A stretch of DNA of 5,704 nucleotides, from assembly GCF_021107415.1 (NCBI RefSeq), contig NZ_JAIOSW010000266.1, positions 1-5,704 of the forward strand. The letters are read 5' to 3'. The stretch comes from Desulfobacula sp. GTDB lineage: Bacteria; Desulfobacterota; Desulfobacteria; Desulfobacterales; Desulfobacteraceae. The notes under the pieces are model-generated. The model was not told where the DNA came from and did no database searches. It saw only the letters and a program-made list of their open reading frames with translations. The stretch's first letter is position 1. Each line of letters starts with the position of its first letter. A program made the translations under genes and the position numbers. Positions 4,942 to 5,704 of the stretch are shown here, piece after piece.

Positions 4942-5672
4942 GAGACAATACCTATAATAGCACGTTTATCACATATGATGATGAGGCGACATGGCTTGTT
5001 ACCTATGCAGATCTCATGACCATTATGCTTGTCTTTTTTGTTCTGCTGTACACCCTTTCTTTTTTTGAAAAAGAAAGATACAAACGTACCATTGAAACCA
5101 TTAAAATTCGGGTGGAAAGCAATGAAAATCTTATTGGTTTAATGGAATTGATGGAAATACCTGAGAGCGTTGATACACAGATCACCATTGAAGATGTTAC
5201 AGGCCTTCGTTCACGAGAAAAATCATTATTCGAAAATATCACTAAGTTTGCACGATCAAGCAAACAAAAGCAAAATATATCCACCAGAATTCTGGATGGT
5301 AAAATTATTGTGAGCATAAAAGGAAAAGCATTGTTCAACTCAGGTTCTGCCGCTTTAAACAACACAGCCATATCCATTTTTGATGAAATTATCCTAATTT
5401 TATACGATTATCCGGAATTTAACATTAATATCAAAGGCCATACAGATGATTCTCCCATTTCCACGGCTATTTTTCCTTCGAACTGGGAATTATCAGCTGT
5501 TCGGGCCACCACTGTGTTAAAATATCTTATTTCAAAAGGGGTTAACCCCCAACGACTTACCGCCACCGGATATGGAGAAATCATGCCCCTTTTACCCAAC
5601 ACGTCTGAAGAAAACAAAGCCCAAAACAGGAGGGTAGAATTTGTTCTGGAAAAAAAAACAACCCAAAACTGA
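4938..5672 (+). CDS. motB: MotB/PomB-type stator subunit with OmpA-like peptidoglycan-binding domain
   Basis: This 244-residue partner of MotA anchors the stator to the cell wall. A short cytoplasmic N-terminus leads into WLVTYADLMTIMLVFFVLLY (residues 19-38), the single membrane helix, with the ion-binding Asp at D25 in the conserved YADLMT motif. A plug/linker region follows (about 44-115). The C-terminal OmpA-like domain has LFNSGSAAL (132-140), IKGHTDD (165-171), NWELSAVRA (182-190) and NRRVEF (230-235). D170 and R189 fit the diaminopimelate-binding pair of OmpA-like domains. The protein is shorter than E. coli MotB (308 aa), mainly through a short linker. Its ATG overlaps the motA TGA (ATGA), with AGGA at 4931-4934, so translation is coupled and the two subunits are made together. 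Confidence 0.94.
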   Translation: MRDNTYNSTFITYDDEATWLVTYADLMTIMLVFFVLLYTLSFFEKERYKRTIETIKIRVESNENLIGLMELMEIPESVDTQITIEDVTGLRSREKSLFENITKFARSSKQKQNISTRILDGKIIVSIKGKALFNSGSAALNNTAISIFDEIILILYDYPEFNINIKGHTDDSPISTAIFPSNWELSAVRATTVLKYLISKGVNPQRLTATGYGEIMPLLPNTSEENKAQNRRVEFVLEKKTTQN

Positions 5673-5704
5673 CACCCTGACTTATGAGTCAAATGATCAG
5701 AGGA
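5673..5704 (+). other. Sequence after motB, possible start region of the next gene
   Basis: A small inverted repeat TGACT/AGTCA (5678-5691, 4-nt loop) follows motB. It has no T-run and is too weak to call a terminator. The window ends in AGAGGA (5699-5704), a good Shine-Dalgarno, so another plus-strand gene may begin a few bases beyond the edge and belong to the motAB operon. An ATG at 5684 opens a frame to the edge (MSQMIRG) but has no Shine-Dalgarno. Confidence 0.3.

Noticed and set aside
5003..5692. Minus-strand open frames opposite motB
   Set aside because: They are antisense to a conserved gene and show no plausible domains or ribosome binding sites.

Overview
The window looks like chromosomal DNA of an AT-rich Gram-negative bacterium, most plausibly a marine or sediment Desulfobacterota (Desulfobacteraceae-like). 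That placement is an inference from gene content: a PEP-CTERM surface protein (exosortase system), a lipid-anchored YejA-like peptide-binding protein, a VapBC module and a PomA-like stator. No rRNA or other phylogenetic marker is present.

Layout. The left half reads on the minus strand. In transcription order it holds vapB and vapC (2847-2282, overlapping by 4 bp), a short open stretch of unknown meaning (2298-2200), a family-5 solute-binding lipoprotein (2186-303), and the start of an Opp/Dpp/Yej-type ABC ATPase that runs off the left edge (296-1). The binding protein and ATPase are 6 bp apart and form the start of a peptide-uptake operon. No permease is visible. There is no obvious terminator between vapC and the transporter genes, so toxin-antitoxin transcripts could read into them.

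The middle holds one PEP-CTERM protein gene on the minus strand (3715-3152). It has a strong Shine-Dalgarno, a hairpin in its leader, a strong hairpin after its stop, and a good sigma-54 type promoter about 120-135 bp upstream of its start (GG-N10-GC spacing). A 446-bp AT-rich intergenic region separates it from a divergent motA-motB pair on the plus strand (4162-5672). This gap carries two perfect tandem 22-bp repeats plus a degenerate third copy in register. They sit about 110-155 bp behind the sigma-54 site, which is the usual distance for an activator binding array.

motA and motB overlap by 4 bp (ATGA) and encode a compact stator. MotA matches PomA numbering well. It keeps the channel residues P151, T158 and T186, but it has lost the conserved acidic residues of the cytoplasmic loop that normally contact FliG. 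MotB keeps the ion-binding Asp (D25) and an OmpA-like peptidoglycan-binding domain.

The most interesting points are the candidate sigma-54 promoter plus repeat array controlling the surface protein, possibly shared with the divergent stator operon; the charge-reversed MotA loop; and the vapBC promoter/operator, in which a perfect 16-bp palindrome covers the -10 and the start codon and suggests a leaderless transcript. I found no convincing evidence of a wholly new system.
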